From Anodontia alba (taxonomy: Eukaryota; Mollusca; Bivalvia; Lucinida; Lucinidae), in the NCBI GenBank assembly GCA_964016985.1, contig OZ024827.1, positions 78,443,835 to 78,507,834 on the forward strand: 64,000 nucleotides of DNA, read 5' to 3'. Of this stretch, positions 32,647-45,100 are shown piece after piece. Every line of letters begins with the position of its first letter. Within the stretch, counting starts at the first letter, position 1. The notes under the pieces were generated by a model. That model made no database searches. It was not told the DNA's origin and saw nothing but the letters and a program-made list of their open reading frames with translations. Both the position numbers and the translations under genes were made by a program.

Positions 32647-32870
32647 AACGTTCCTTAAAAGGGACATTGGCAAACAGTGTAGACCCAAATCAGACGCCGC
32701 AGAACGCGGTATCTGATCAGGATCGACACTGTTTACATTAAGTTCAGATATTTCTTCGAAATGTGACAAAAATAAAAACCTAGCCAGACATCCCTTACAT
32801 TGTATATGGGCAATGAACCTGTTCAAAGGGTTAAAATAGAAGAATCCACTCGGCATTACATTGTAATTGG
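32647..32870. mobile_element. MITE family D
   Basis: CCTTAAAAGGGACATTGGC, then a GCAAACAGTGTAGACCC...ATCGACACTGTTTAC hairpin and the family tail ending CACTCGGCATTAC. Confidence 0.65.
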
Positions 32871-33244
32871 TTAATAAAGCGTTGTGCATAACCATTAAGG
32901 AAATATATGCCAGCCTTCCCATTCGGGGGTAGAGGGAAAGCAATTCTTAAAAGAAAAATAAAAACGATCTTCTCAGGGCAAATTCATTTAATTAAAAGCA
33001 GCACCCAGTTTGGAAGGTTTCATATTTCCAGAAAGGTAACTTTCTATTTGCGAAACTTATCTCCCTGCAAACTGGCCGAAAATTATTTCCGGTGTAGCCA
33101 TTCACCTTTAAACATGTACACTTGAAATGAAATTTTAAAACTAGCATACTAATGGATCGCTGTCTTAATGCTTATTACGACTTTGGAATATCTTTGGCAC
33201 CAAGGAATCTAGCGCCAGGTCAATCTTTAGATATGTCTTTTCGA

Positions 33245-33812
33245 TCTTCTATAAAATAATGTTATGTTGAGATTGGTCATTAGAATTGCCCCGAAGATGC
33301 ATTTCTATTGAGTATACAAAACATATTTTCATGAAAACAAATTCTGAACATTTACCCAACATATCTTTGAATATCTGTTGTTGTTTTTTTTTGTTGTTGT
33401 TTTTTTTTTTTTTTTTTGTTTTTTTTTTTTTTTTTTTTTTTGTATCGGAAGAAATTCCTAGGCATCACGAAAACATGCCTATATAATTTTGACCCCTTAA
33501 ACCCAAATTTTATGAAGTAAAACTGGGATTTACAGGGGTGTACATTACTTTTCTTATTTTGCTAAAGAAACATAGATTGTGGGTACTCGTTAGAACCGCC
33601 TCGCCGAGGCGGTTCTAACGAGTACTCACAATATATGTTTTGAGCAGGAATATGAAAAATATCAAAAATTGTATCTGAAAATTTTCCTTTTTGGTTGTAA
33701 AATTATTAATGTATTTAAATAGGCGTGTTTTCGTAATGGGACTCAAAACGAGTTCGAATCAGCTGCAGTAAAACGAGCCGTCTTTCATGTCTTTGATCGA
33801 GTCATTGAAGGT
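33245..33812. mobile_element. Decayed P2-type MITE with MITE-A nested inside
   Basis: The left part (CATTAGAATTGCCCCGAAG, TGAGTATACAAAACATATT) and the right part (GAGTTCGAATCAGC, GATCGAGTCATTGAAGG) match the 46303-47039 copy. The MITE-A at 33463-33738 splits the sequence that reads continuously as GGAAGAATTTCTTAGGGAC there. A poly(T) expansion lies at about 33385-33441. Confidence 0.6.
33463..33738 (-). mobile_element. MITE-A, full copy, nested
   Basis: CATCACGAAAACATGCCTAT to GGCGTGTTTTCGTAATG. The flanks are CCTAGG on the left and GGACTC on the right; comparison with the unfilled P2 copy shows no target duplication longer than about two bases. Confidence 0.9.
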
Positions 33813-33906
33813 TTCGTCACGTAGCGGATACATAGTCAGGTCTGCATCTTTGTCGCTCACCACTTTCTGCATACCGTGTTCAATTACAGATAAACCTGTC
33901 TTAAAG

Positions 33907-35855
33907 ACATCCTGTATCAAGCAAGCACATGTATTTAAAGATCAGTTTTTCAGGTCCCATAAGGTGAAAATACATGTAATTTTAGCTGTAATGAGCAAGT
34001 ACCTGTATTAAAATAGCCGTTTTTCAGGTCCAATAAGAGAAACATACGTGTAATTTTAGCTGTATTAAGCAAGTGCCTTTGTTTAAAGGTCAGTTTTTTT
34101 TCGGTCTCATAAGAGGAAAATACATATAATTTTAAGTGTGTTAAGCAAGTATCTGCATGTAATAGTTTTTCAGGTCCCATAGTGTAATAGGTAGCAATTA
34201 CCAGTATGAAAACCTCAGTTTTTACGTGTACCTGATGTAAAGGTCAGTTTTTCAGATCCCATAAGAGGAAAAATAAGTGTAATTTTAGCTGTATTGAGCA
34301 AGCAGCTGTATTTACAATGTAAATGTCAGGGGTTTTTTTTCAGGTCAAATCAGATGAAACGCTTACTTTAGCTGTACTGGGCAAGCACCTGTATTTTACT
34401 GTCAGTTTTTTCAGATCTCATTGGAGGAAAATAAATGTAATTTTAGCTCTACTGAGCAAGACCCTATATTTTAATGTCAGCCTTTTTAAGTCCCATAAGA
34501 GGAAAATAACTGTATTTTTTTACAATGTTCCCGTGTTAGTTTTACTCTTTGTGGCTTTGTGGTTTATTCTACGAGGCGATTTGTTGTATGTCTTTCCGTG
34601 TGTCATTTTGTTCTTGTGTTTTTCAGTCCTTTTAGTATTGCGATTACCTCGCTGGGGGAAGAGAGAGCTAATCTTAGTGCTTTTCGTACGTTTGTTCGGT
34701 TTGTGCTTGTTTAGATTTGTCGATTTCCTCTTCCTCTTGGAGTCTGGGAAGGGCTGCGGTTTGTAATTGTGGCACTCCCTGGACTTTTCTCTTACCTTTT
34801 TAGCTGTATGAAGCAAGCCTCAGTATTTAAATGTCAGTTTCTTTAGGTCCTATAAGAGACTTAAGCTGTATGAAGCAAGCTCCTGTATTTAAAGGTCAGT
34901 TTTTTTCAGGTCCCATAAGAGGAAAATCAGTGTAATTTTAGCTGTATTGTGCAAGCACCTGTATTTAAATGTCAGTTTTTCAGATCTCATTATGTAAAAC
35001 TAAGTGTAGTTTTAGCTGTATAGGGCAAGCTCCTGTATATAAATGTCAGTTTTCAGGTCCCATAAGAGGAAAATAAGTGTTATTTTAGCTGTATTAAGCA
35101 AGCATCTGTATATAAATGTCAGTTTTTAAGGTACCATAAGAGGAAAGTAAGTGTTATTTTAGCTGTATTAAGCAAACACCTGTATATAAATGTCATTTTT
35201 ACAAGTCCCATAAGAGGAAAGTAAGTGTTATTTTAGTTGTTTTTCGTAATCACCTAGCTGTATTTAAGTATCAGTTTTTTTCAGGTCCCATAAGAGGAAA
35301 ATAAGTGTAATTTTAGTTGTTTTTCGTAAGCACCTAGCTGAATTTAAGTGTCAGGTTTTTTTTCAGGTCCCATAAGAGGAAAATAAGTGTAATTTTAGTT
35401 GTTTTTCGTAAGCACCTAGCTGTATTTAAGTGTCAGTTTTTCAGGTCCCATAAGAGGAAAATAAGTGTAATTTTAGCTGTTTTAAGCATGCACCTTAGGT
35501 CCTGTAAGTGGAAATTACGTGTAATTTTAGCTGTATTGAGCAAGCACTTGTATTTAAATTGTCAGTTGTTCAGATCTCACTGGAAAATAAGCTGTATTGG
35601 ACAAGCAACTGTATTTAAAGGTCTGTTTATCAGGTCCAATAAGATGAAAATAAGTGAATTTAGCTGTATTGTACAAGCACCTGCCTGATGCAACAATGTT
35701 TTGACTTGCCTTTACAGGTACATGTAGGTGTATTTAAAGGCCTGTTTATCAGGTCCAATAAGATGAAAATAAGTGTAAATTTAGCTGTATTGTGCAAGCA
35801 CCTGTCTGATGCAACAATGTTTTGACTTGCCTTTACATGTAGGTGCTTACTTGAC
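33907..35855. repeat. Minisatellite upstream of gene 2, unit about 75 bp
   Basis: About two dozen units share AATTTTAGCTGTATTGAGC, AAGCACCTGTATTTAAATG, TCAGTTTTTCAGGTCCCAT and AAGAGGAAAATAAG. The last two units are fused to a CTGATGCAACAATG block that is itself duplicated. The array ends about 180 bases before the gene 2 TATA box. Confidence 0.9.
34519..34805 (-). other. Insertion within the minisatellite, open on the minus strand
   Basis: About 285 bases unlike the repeat units interrupt the array. The minus strand is open for 98 codons, giving a very Lys/Arg/Asn-rich peptide (PDSKRKRK, NLNKHKPNKRTK, EKHKNKM). I do not recognise it; it may be a fragment of a retroelement or a dispersed repeat. 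Confidence 0.45.
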
Positions 35856-36035
35856 ACAATATTTGACTTTACAGTGTTAACCCGAACGACAGATGCCAAT
35901 GCCAGATAACAGTAGCTAACTTGAATCTCTGGACGATATCAGCGGATCGCAGGTACATGTACATTGTATGGTGGTCAGTTATACAATCTACGACGCTACT
36001 GGTCTTCCGATTATCAGGGGCTCTTATCATCCGGG

Positions 36036-36042
36036 TATATAA
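36036..36042 (+). promoter_or_regulatory. Candidate TATA box of gene 2
   Basis: TATATAA, 47 bases before the gene 2 ATG, so transcription would start near 36066-36070 and leave a short leader. The spacing is right for a TATA promoter; no other element is claimed. Confidence 0.5.
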
Positions 36043-36082
36043 GTTGCGTACCGCGACTGTTCTAAAGAACTCGTGCTAAAAC

Positions 36083-36164
36083 ATGTTAAGGATATTATCG
36101 GTGGTAGGTCTGGTACTAGTGGGCCTAAACGGGGCCCAGAGTGCCGCTACCCCAGCCCCAGTAG
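36083..36164 (+). CDS. Gene 2 exon 1: signal peptide
   Basis: An ATG opens 27 codons plus one base. A hydrophobic core (LSVVGLVLVGL) is followed by NGAQSA, a plausible cleavage site, and then a short Ala/Pro stretch. The donor GTAGGA gives phase 1, matching the VWA exon at 44513 and restoring the Asp-Cys-Gly start of the domain. The frame stays open past the donor into a MITE-A copy, which is not taken as coding. Confidence 0.75.
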
Positions 36165-39100
36165 GTAGGAACACTACATATATTTACCTTTACGTCGCCT
36201 TATGTGCTATTAGTGTAACTATATTTTACGTTGAAGAGAAAACGTCGCGGCAAACCATCACGAAAACATGCCTATATAATTTTGACCCCCTTAAACCCCA
36301 CTTTTATACAGAAAAACTGGGGTTTAGAGGGGTATACAATATTTTTTTTATTCTGCTCAAAACATAGATTGTGGGTACTTGTTAGAACCGCCTCATCGAG
36401 GCGGTTCTAACGAGTACCCACAATCTATGTTTTGAGCAGAAATATGAAAAATATTAGAATTTTTTATCTGAAAATGTTCATTTTTTGGTGATAAAATTTT
36501 CAGTATATTTGAATAGGCATGCTTTCGTAATGATTAAATGAGCTTCAAAAACCGTATTTACCCGAAATTTAAGCACACATGTATTTACGTACACACCCCT
36601 GTGTGAAATGTGTTCTAATCAATCGCTCTAGATAAACCACTTTTACCAACCATAATTCATTAGATAGAGAATAATTAACAGTGTTTGATTGATATGAAAA
36701 AAAAAAATGTCACGACGGAGCGTGGTAATTCGGTAAAAAACGAGTTCAGAAGAATGAGATTTTTACTGAATTGGCCACGCTCCTGAGTGACAGATTTTTC
36801 ATATCAAGCAAACACTGTTCATTATTTTGTTTATTATATACATGTGCATTTTTGCTAGTACTGTTATCTTGAAAGCGCAAAAAATTGTCGGGTGTATGTG
36901 CCTCTTGGCAGATAAGGACGTCATGATGAAATGCAATCATGCAGGAAGCAGTCTATAAAAAAAGTCCGACACTGTGAAATAATGAACTAGTTACTGATAT
37001 GATATCATCACAAAGTGAATTATAGAAAATAACTGGCAGAGAATTCCCTATACTTCACTGCTAGGTATATGATCATATGTTTTATTCTAATTTTACCAAC
37101 AAAACATATGTAGAGTCTCGCGGATGCCCTTCTAATGAGTATCCACAAAATATGTTTTCATGAAGAAATAAGAATCTATATTTTTATCTAGAGCTATGCA
37201 GAAAATGGCAGGCTCACTTTATGAAATGGAGAAAGCAGGGAATCTTGTTTTACAATTTTACATATGAGGGATGTTCGAAAACTTTGCAAATGACACGCTT
37301 TTCTCTTTGATATTAATTAAAAATTGATGATGTTTTTGCCTAGTTACAACGTACCTTTAGAAACATTCCACTTTAGCCAGAACACATCGTCGTTTCAATC
37401 TTTTAATCTAATTTTTCAAACTGTTTCGTACTCATCTTTTGGTATACCAGTAAGAAACTGGTAAACTGCAGACTCCAATGCTTTTTTTTTTTTTTTTTTT
37501 CTTTTTTTTTTTTTTTTTGTTGTTGTTTTTTCAATTTCGGAAAGAGGAAAAATCGCAAGGGGTCAGGTAGCTGTAGGGGGAGTGCGACAATATATTGACC
37601 TTTGCAACCATTAAAAACTGTGCTACAGTTGAGGATTTGTGGGCTGGGAGCATTGTCATGTAACAAATGGACATGCTGCACACCAGTTTTCGGACGTACT
37701 TTCTCATTTTTGTTCGCAATGATTTCAGAAACACATTCTTATAGAAGCTACTAGACACACCCTTACCTTTTGAAATAGCAATTTGCATGAGTGGCCCAGA
37801 ATTTCTGAAGAAAATGGCGTATAGCACCTTATTTGCTGTTTGTGTTCGTTTAGCAATACTTGGCCTTTTGGCATACTTCAGAACTCATATCCAATGATCA
37901 ACTTTATCATTTTTCCGCTAAGGCTCATTAAAAATGGACCCATGTCTCATCACCAGTTATGAGACTATCAAACACCTTTTTCTGAAGTTAAGACTTCTTC
38001 AGAATGAAGTGGGCAGATGATAAACCCAAGTTTGCCATTTTGCCATCTGTCTGACAGTTAAACGCGCTTCTTTTTCATAAATGGACTTGATCTTATTAAT
38101 GTTAGATTATGTAACTGCAGATCTGGATCTTACTGAACAAGGGGCATCTTTGACTGATTTCTGACCGGAACTGAATTTTGTAAACCACCTATAAACTGTG
38201 GAAAATGACATTTGTTTATCCCCATAAACAAAACATATCTCACCATGTATACTTTTGACACACAGTCCTAACTTACAGCGGGCTTTTATATAACCCCTGA
38301 TTTCAGCAACATTTTCTTTTCGTTTTCTAAACATTCTCAACGCAGTGCTTATGACTATACCTGAAAGCAATCGAAATTGCAAAAGAACCGATTTGTGGAT
38401 TTCAAGTATATTTGTACACAAATTACAGTAATGATCAGTTATCCGTTTCGTAATGGTTATGTACAGGTAAATCCCGCGATTGCTGAGTATGCAGTGCGTT
38501 TGCAAAGCTTTTGAACATCCCTCGTACTGTACGTTAGGCATAATCATTGACATAAATAACAAAACAAATTGAAAACGGATTTAAAAATTAAATAAAATGT
38601 AAATCCGCTTAAAAATGTACACCGCTTCATATCCCTTTTTTACTGTTTATCATCATGATCTCCACACCACCCCCCCCACCCCTCATTAAACCCCACTTTT
38701 ATATAGTAAAACCGGGGTTTATAGGGATATACATCGTCGAGGCGGTTCTAACGAGTACCCGTCATCTATGGCTTAAGCAGAAATTTGAAAAACATCAGAT
38801 TTTTTTTTCTTTTTTTTTTTTTCTGAAAATTTTCATTTTTTGGTGGTAAAACTTTCAGTATATTTGAATAGGTATGTTTTCGTAATAATGGAGAGACATG
38901 GCGGTCTACATTATATATTGTTAAGGTATGGGTAACTACATGTACTTAACATATAAAGTTCGTATTTACTGATGTATCTTAAACTGCTGGATGATTGGAA
39001 CACAATGTAAACCTTGATCTGATGCCGCTGAATGCGGAGTTTGATCTGGCGCTACACAGTTTTCTCAGGACACTGAGTTTAATAACCGTATACTCATTTC

Positions 39101-42100
39101 AGAAGACAACACTTTTGCTACTGCCGCTTCCGTAGCAACCAGTGCCCAGTTGTTCAAAACTAACGATGTTCTTAGTTAACGTATTGTTTAAATTTTTATC
39201 ATTTAAATATGGCACATACGCTAATTTGTTAGCTGAGATAATGTGAGTAGCTTTTACAATTCCAATCATTAAATATGGCATATACGCGAATATTTTGAAA
39301 ATGTGAGTAGCTTTTGTATTTGCAAACGCTACTCACATTTTTTTCAGCAAACATACTTGTGAATTAGATATTGTACTTACAAGAACACTTAACATTTTGA
39401 CCACTAACGAGCTCGTTAAGCTAACGGCGGTTTGAACAACTGGGTCTGGATTCATATCATAAGAAAACTGTGTGTTCAGAATTTGCCTAGTCGGCCCAGA
39501 GCTTCACTATCCGCAATCTATTTTATAGTCTCATATGAATACGTATCAAAGCGGACAGTGAATGTCCTCTTCAGACCCTAAATACACTTTATTAAGGCCC
39601 TTGCTACCATCGACATATCCTGTTACAACCCACTCTCGTTATCTCGAAGTCCAAGGGACTCTCTGAAATACTTTGAAATATCCGTACCTCGACATATCAG
39701 ATTTGCAGAATTGAAGAAAACATAAATCGAACAACCACATTTCAGGAATGAACATGCAATTTGACTCCTAGGTTAGAGATATTGAAAATATTGTGGAAAA
39801 GAGGAGAAATTGCTCCTTAGGAGCAATTTCTCCTCTTATTCACAATATTTTGTTCTCTGTTGTTAGATTTCCACGTTAAAACAGGGGCCAGCTTTTCATT
39901 TCGATATGAGCGGTTATTCGATATAAGCGAAGTCGTGATAACGAGAGTTGACTGTATATACGAATATTATATTTCCGAAATATTTTGGACACTGATACTT
40001 CTCATCATAACTGCCCTAAAATTCCAAAAAGTGCTTGTAATACGATACTATGTGACATGTCTAAAATTGCTGTTTGTTAATGTTTTGGACAGACAGGTTT
40101 AAGCAAACAGTGTGGACCCAGATCAGGGTCTACACTATTTGGCATTCATCCAGCACTCATCCAGTTTTATTAGAAGTACAAGGTAAAAAGTTAGATGTGC
40201 GAATATCTTAGGTAAATACAGTATCCAAAATGAATTATCCAAAATTTTCCATGAAAATGAAATTTTAGTTCGAAGAGGGGTTTAACTGACCCTCCCCCCT
40301 CCCCACCACCCCCCCCCCCCTCCCACACACACACCTCCGCGCCCCGAACCCATTCACAGTTTGTAATTCATGTAAAATAAAATCCTATAAATTTTATGGT
40401 AAATATTGGCAACTGGCTGCTAGAGCATTTACCGTAACTTTTACGATCGCCTGTAGAAAATTTGCAGGAATAACATCATAAGATAGGGAAAGGATGGGTA
40501 AGCTTAAGATACTGTGCGGTAGCTCACATCCCTTCTACGAGGGATGTTCGAAATGAATTGCTTATTGTCCTCTAGCTCGATATCCACGTGGGGCCCGACA
40601 AAAAACAATACATACCTGTATAGGGCTATTCAATATCTACACAATGGTATATAAATGTACATGTTAGACTAAGTGTAAGACATAAAATTTGCCATTTGAA
40701 TACACGCAGTCATTGACCACTGCAGTAAAAATGGTTGGTAGAAGCGTCGACAAAAAAAGATGAAATACGGGCTTACATCAAAGCTCGCTCAAAACTTGGT
40801 TGTTCTTTGAAGAAGCTGATGACTGAAATTTCTACTGCTTTTGGACCTTCTTGTGTGTCTTATGACACAGTTCGGCGGTGGAAAAAGAAATTTGAGTCTG
40901 GTGTAGAGTCCATCAAAAATGCACCGAAATCAGGTAGGCCAAAATCTGCATCTCGTAAAGAAATCGTTTCCAAAATAAAGGAAATCATTGAAGGAGATGC
41001 CAGATTTACAGTTCGTGATATTGCACGAAAGGTAGGCATATCACTATCAACGGTTCACCTTATTTTGAAGAAGCATTTGAAAGTCAGAAAGATTTCTGCT
41101 AGATGGGTGCCACATCTGTTGACTGACGAGCAAAAGAGGCAACGGGTTAAAATGGCCAAAAGCTGCTTCAAATGTTTCCAAAATATGACAAAAAGCAGTT
41201 TGCCAATGTCGTCACAGGTGATGAAATCTGGGTCCATTATTTTGAGCCCGTCAGAAAGGTTAGCAATAAGATCTGGGCCACTAAACACAGCAAACGCCCA
41301 ATAATTGCCAAACGTTCTTTGAGTACAAAGAAGGTTTTGTATGCAATCTTCTTCTCTGGTGAAGGAGTCGCAATAAAAGTGCCAGTGAAAAAGGGCAAAA
41401 GCATCACCGGAAAGTACTACAAAGACGTAATACTGAAGAAACTGAAAAAGTATTATCAGAAACGACGCCCTGCCACTGGTTTTAAACATGTCCGTCTTCT
41501 ACATGACAATGCCCCAGCTCATACCTCCGCAATAGTTACGGCGTTTTTGAAAAAGTAACTGTTTTGCCTCACCACCCCCCACCCCCCCCCCCCCCCCCCC
41601 CTCCGTATTCCCCAGACTTTGCTCCATGTGATTTCTTTTTGTTTCCGAAATTGAAAGCATTCCTTGCTGGGCGGAAATACCAGTCCCGACAGGCACTTGG
41701 ATCTGCCATTCGTCAGTACCTTATTACTGTGCCCAAATCAGCGAACCGTGACGCCTTCAAGAAGTGGATACATCGGCTGAAACTTTGCATTTCTAGCCAC
41801 GGGGAGTACTTCGAGGGCATGAAATGAGTACTTTTGGGGTAACTTGAAATTTGAAGTCTCCAGATAGAAATAAGCAATTCATTTCGAACATCCCTCGTAT
41901 ATCCTATCGTACCTAAATTGCTCTACTCTGCCCTGCCATGCGTGATTGCTCCTATGTATCATCACGAAAACATGCCTACATATTGATCACCCCCCTTAAA
42001 ACCCATTTTTATATAGTAAAACTGGGGTTTACATTATTTTTTTCTTATTTCTGCTCAAAAACATAATTTTGGCTACTCGTTAGAACCGCCTCGCCGAGGC

Positions 42101-45100
42101 GGTTCTAACGAGTACCCACAATATATGTTTTGAGCAGAAATATGAAAACTCCTGATTTTTTCCTCTGAAAGTTTTCATTTTTTTGGTGGCTTAGCCTCGT
42201 GCGATGACAAAGTGGCAATCCCATTGGGTAGAGCGTGTCTGTGTCAATTTACGTATAAAAAACAATCAAAATATCCCTAACTGTTATGGAGTTATGGCCA
42301 TTTCTACTAACTGGCTAAAGAAAAGAACTTTGACCTTCGATTTGCTTCGGTCTACAGAAATAGCATTCAGCAATCCCTTTTGGTAGATTTTGCCAATATA
42401 AATGTGTATACAATTTTTTAATACATTGTCGCAGTTTGTAGAAGATCTACGGACATTTCCATATTTTTACATTATTTTGCCTCGATTTAGCACCGGGCAA
42501 CGGTTTGCATCACTTGTCACACGCTTTGGCTAGATTTTATCGGTATCAATCTGTGAGCGAAAATTAAGCAATATTTCTAACGGATAAGCGTTATGGTCAT
42601 GTTCACTAACTGATCATGGACAGACGGACAGTCTCGAAGGTCGATTATATGGCACATACCGGTCGGCCAATTTTTCTGCGGGTCGTACAACTGAAAAAAA
42701 AGACACGAAAACTAAAGATTGCTATATTTTTTCTTCTTCTCCTTCTTCTTCTTCTTCTTCTTCTTCTTCTGCTGCTGCTGCTGTTTTATCGCTACGTCAT
42801 ACTGTTGATACTGTTAACAACGATAGCCCCAGTACGCCTGCGCATACTCACTGTCTGGTTGATGTGACCGCTGTCGGCTTAAACTATCATAGGACTATAG
42901 AATATATCGATCTGTAATAGCAAAGGCACGGCTAGTGACTGGTCTGTTCTGTTCTTAGACAAGCAAACATCGACAGGTTGGCCAAACATCCATGCAGTCT
43001 TTGACAAATAAACAAAGTCATTTCTTGATCCATTTATGCCTAGCGTCCCTTAAAAGGGATAATGGCAAATTGTGTAGACCTAGATCTACTGTCCCAGTCT
43101 GGGTTTATCAGATAACCCTCTATCAACAGCACTCTGACGTCACAGCGACAAGACTAGCGCGGCTATAAATAACCGTAACCTGGATTACGTCTAACGTGCG
43201 GTTTGATTCATTAGTCAATGACAATCACGTGGACAACTACCTTATGGATATTTGGCGTTTGTTCACTATGGCTCGATTTTAAAAAGTCTACCCAAAAACC
43301 ACTAGACCCTGTGAGCATTCCTAGCCCCTGTGGGCATCCCTAGACCCTGTTAGCATCCCTAGACTCTGTGAGTACAAATTAACATTCAAAAGAAAACGAA
43401 ACAAAAATTACATCGGATTCAGAGAACAACAGAGAATACTCTGCGGATACGCAGCCTGGTGTGAACAGTCACTGTACGTACATGTTGTATGCAACGTTAA
43501 GCAGACACAGTATATGTTCGTTTTTGATTAAGCTTACACATAACTCTTAAAGCGCCAAGCCAAATTTGTAGCAGAAGACAGTCTAATATCTTTTTATTTT
43601 TATTTTACAAAGAGGAGAGGTCTTGACAGTTAATGTATATTGTCTGTCAAGACTTTTTTTCTGAAAACAAAATTAAGAAAATAAATAAGATTGTCGTCTG
43701 CTGCAGTTGTGACTAACGCTGTAAGGGTCAAACTTAAGCAAAACTGCAATGGGAATTCAATTAATTAGTTATCACTTTAAAAAGGCAAAACACTTAGCTG
43801 GTAGAATGAGGAAAAGGTAATTAAAGGTAGGTTTTGACTGATTTTCAATTATGTCGTCCGGGGAGTTAATTTTGTATAACACTCGGCATATTCACATGCT
43901 TAGTATTGAAGGGGTATTGGATACACTTTCAAGGGAGGCAAGTCTGTCAAAATTGGTTTTGTCCCCTTGTGAAAAGGGATTTACTCTTTAAGGAAAGAAA
44001 TTTCTCCCAGTGAGAGCAAATTCTTTCCTTATAGAATATACATCCCTTTTCACAAGGTGATAAATATAAGTACTGGAAAGCTAACGAGAAGCCACAGCAG
44101 TTGTCTCCCTTGTAAAAAGGGGATCTTCCGTGTATCCAGTCACCTTCATTTTAATAAATCATATACAATCGACTCTCGTTATCTCGAATAACCACTTATC
44201 TCGAAGTAAAAATCTGGTCCCTGTTCAAACATGAAAAGCTAACAACAGGTAAAAAACACATATTGTGGAAAAGAGGAGAAATTGCTCCTCTTTTCCACAT
44301 TATTTTCAGTATATCTCTAATTTCATGAGTCAAATTACATTATTGGTTTGTGAAATGTGTTTGTTCGATATATTTTTTTTTCCACAAATCAGCAAATATG
44401 ATATGTCGAAATTCGGATATTTCGAAGTATTTCAGAGAGTCCGTTGAATTTCGAGATAACGAGGGTCTATTGTATGATAATTATAATAAATTGGGTATTT
44501 TTATTTTTACAGATTGTGGATCTAATCCTGCAGACATAGTCTTCCTACTCGATTCGTCGGGATCCGTTGGTACAACTAACTTCCAGAAACAGAAGGATTT
44601 CGTTGCTCATTTCGCTCAGTCATTTAACATTGGACCACGTAACGTTCAAATTGGGGTTACAACATTTGCGTCTACCCCTCACAATGAGTTCAACCTGAAC
44701 ACATTTCAGAATAAAAATGACCTTGTAAGCGCCATTCATAAAATCGGGTACCATTCCGGTGGTACCCGCACTGACTTGGCCCTGAAGTATATAGAGGCCA
44801 ACAGCTTCAAGAGTGCGTCAGGTGACAGACCCGGAGTAGCCAACATTCTGATCGTCATGACTGATGGCAAGTCGAATCAGCCAACTCTTACAACACAGGA
44901 AACTGTCAAACTTCATCAAATGAACGTGAAAGTTTTCGCCATTGGTATCGGAAGTGGTGCCGACAGAAATGAACTTAGCCGGATTGCCTCCGACGCTAAC
45001 CACGTCTTCCAAGTACAAAATTTTGATGCATTGAATACCCTCAATGCTGAATTGAAAAAGACAGCTTGTAAAGGTAATAACATATTTAACCCTTTCATCC

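Noticed and set aside
34323..34766. 147-codon plus-strand open frame rich in Leu/Phe/Val
   Set aside because: It starts in minisatellite units and crosses the unidentified insertion; hydrophobicity comes from T-rich sequence. The minus-strand reading of the insertion is equally open.
38371..38562. Extension of the transposase frame upstream on the minus strand
   Set aside because: It runs through and past the mariner end at 38524, so it is chance read-through.
41055..41489. 144-codon minus-strand open frame
   Set aside because: Antisense to the mariner transposase.
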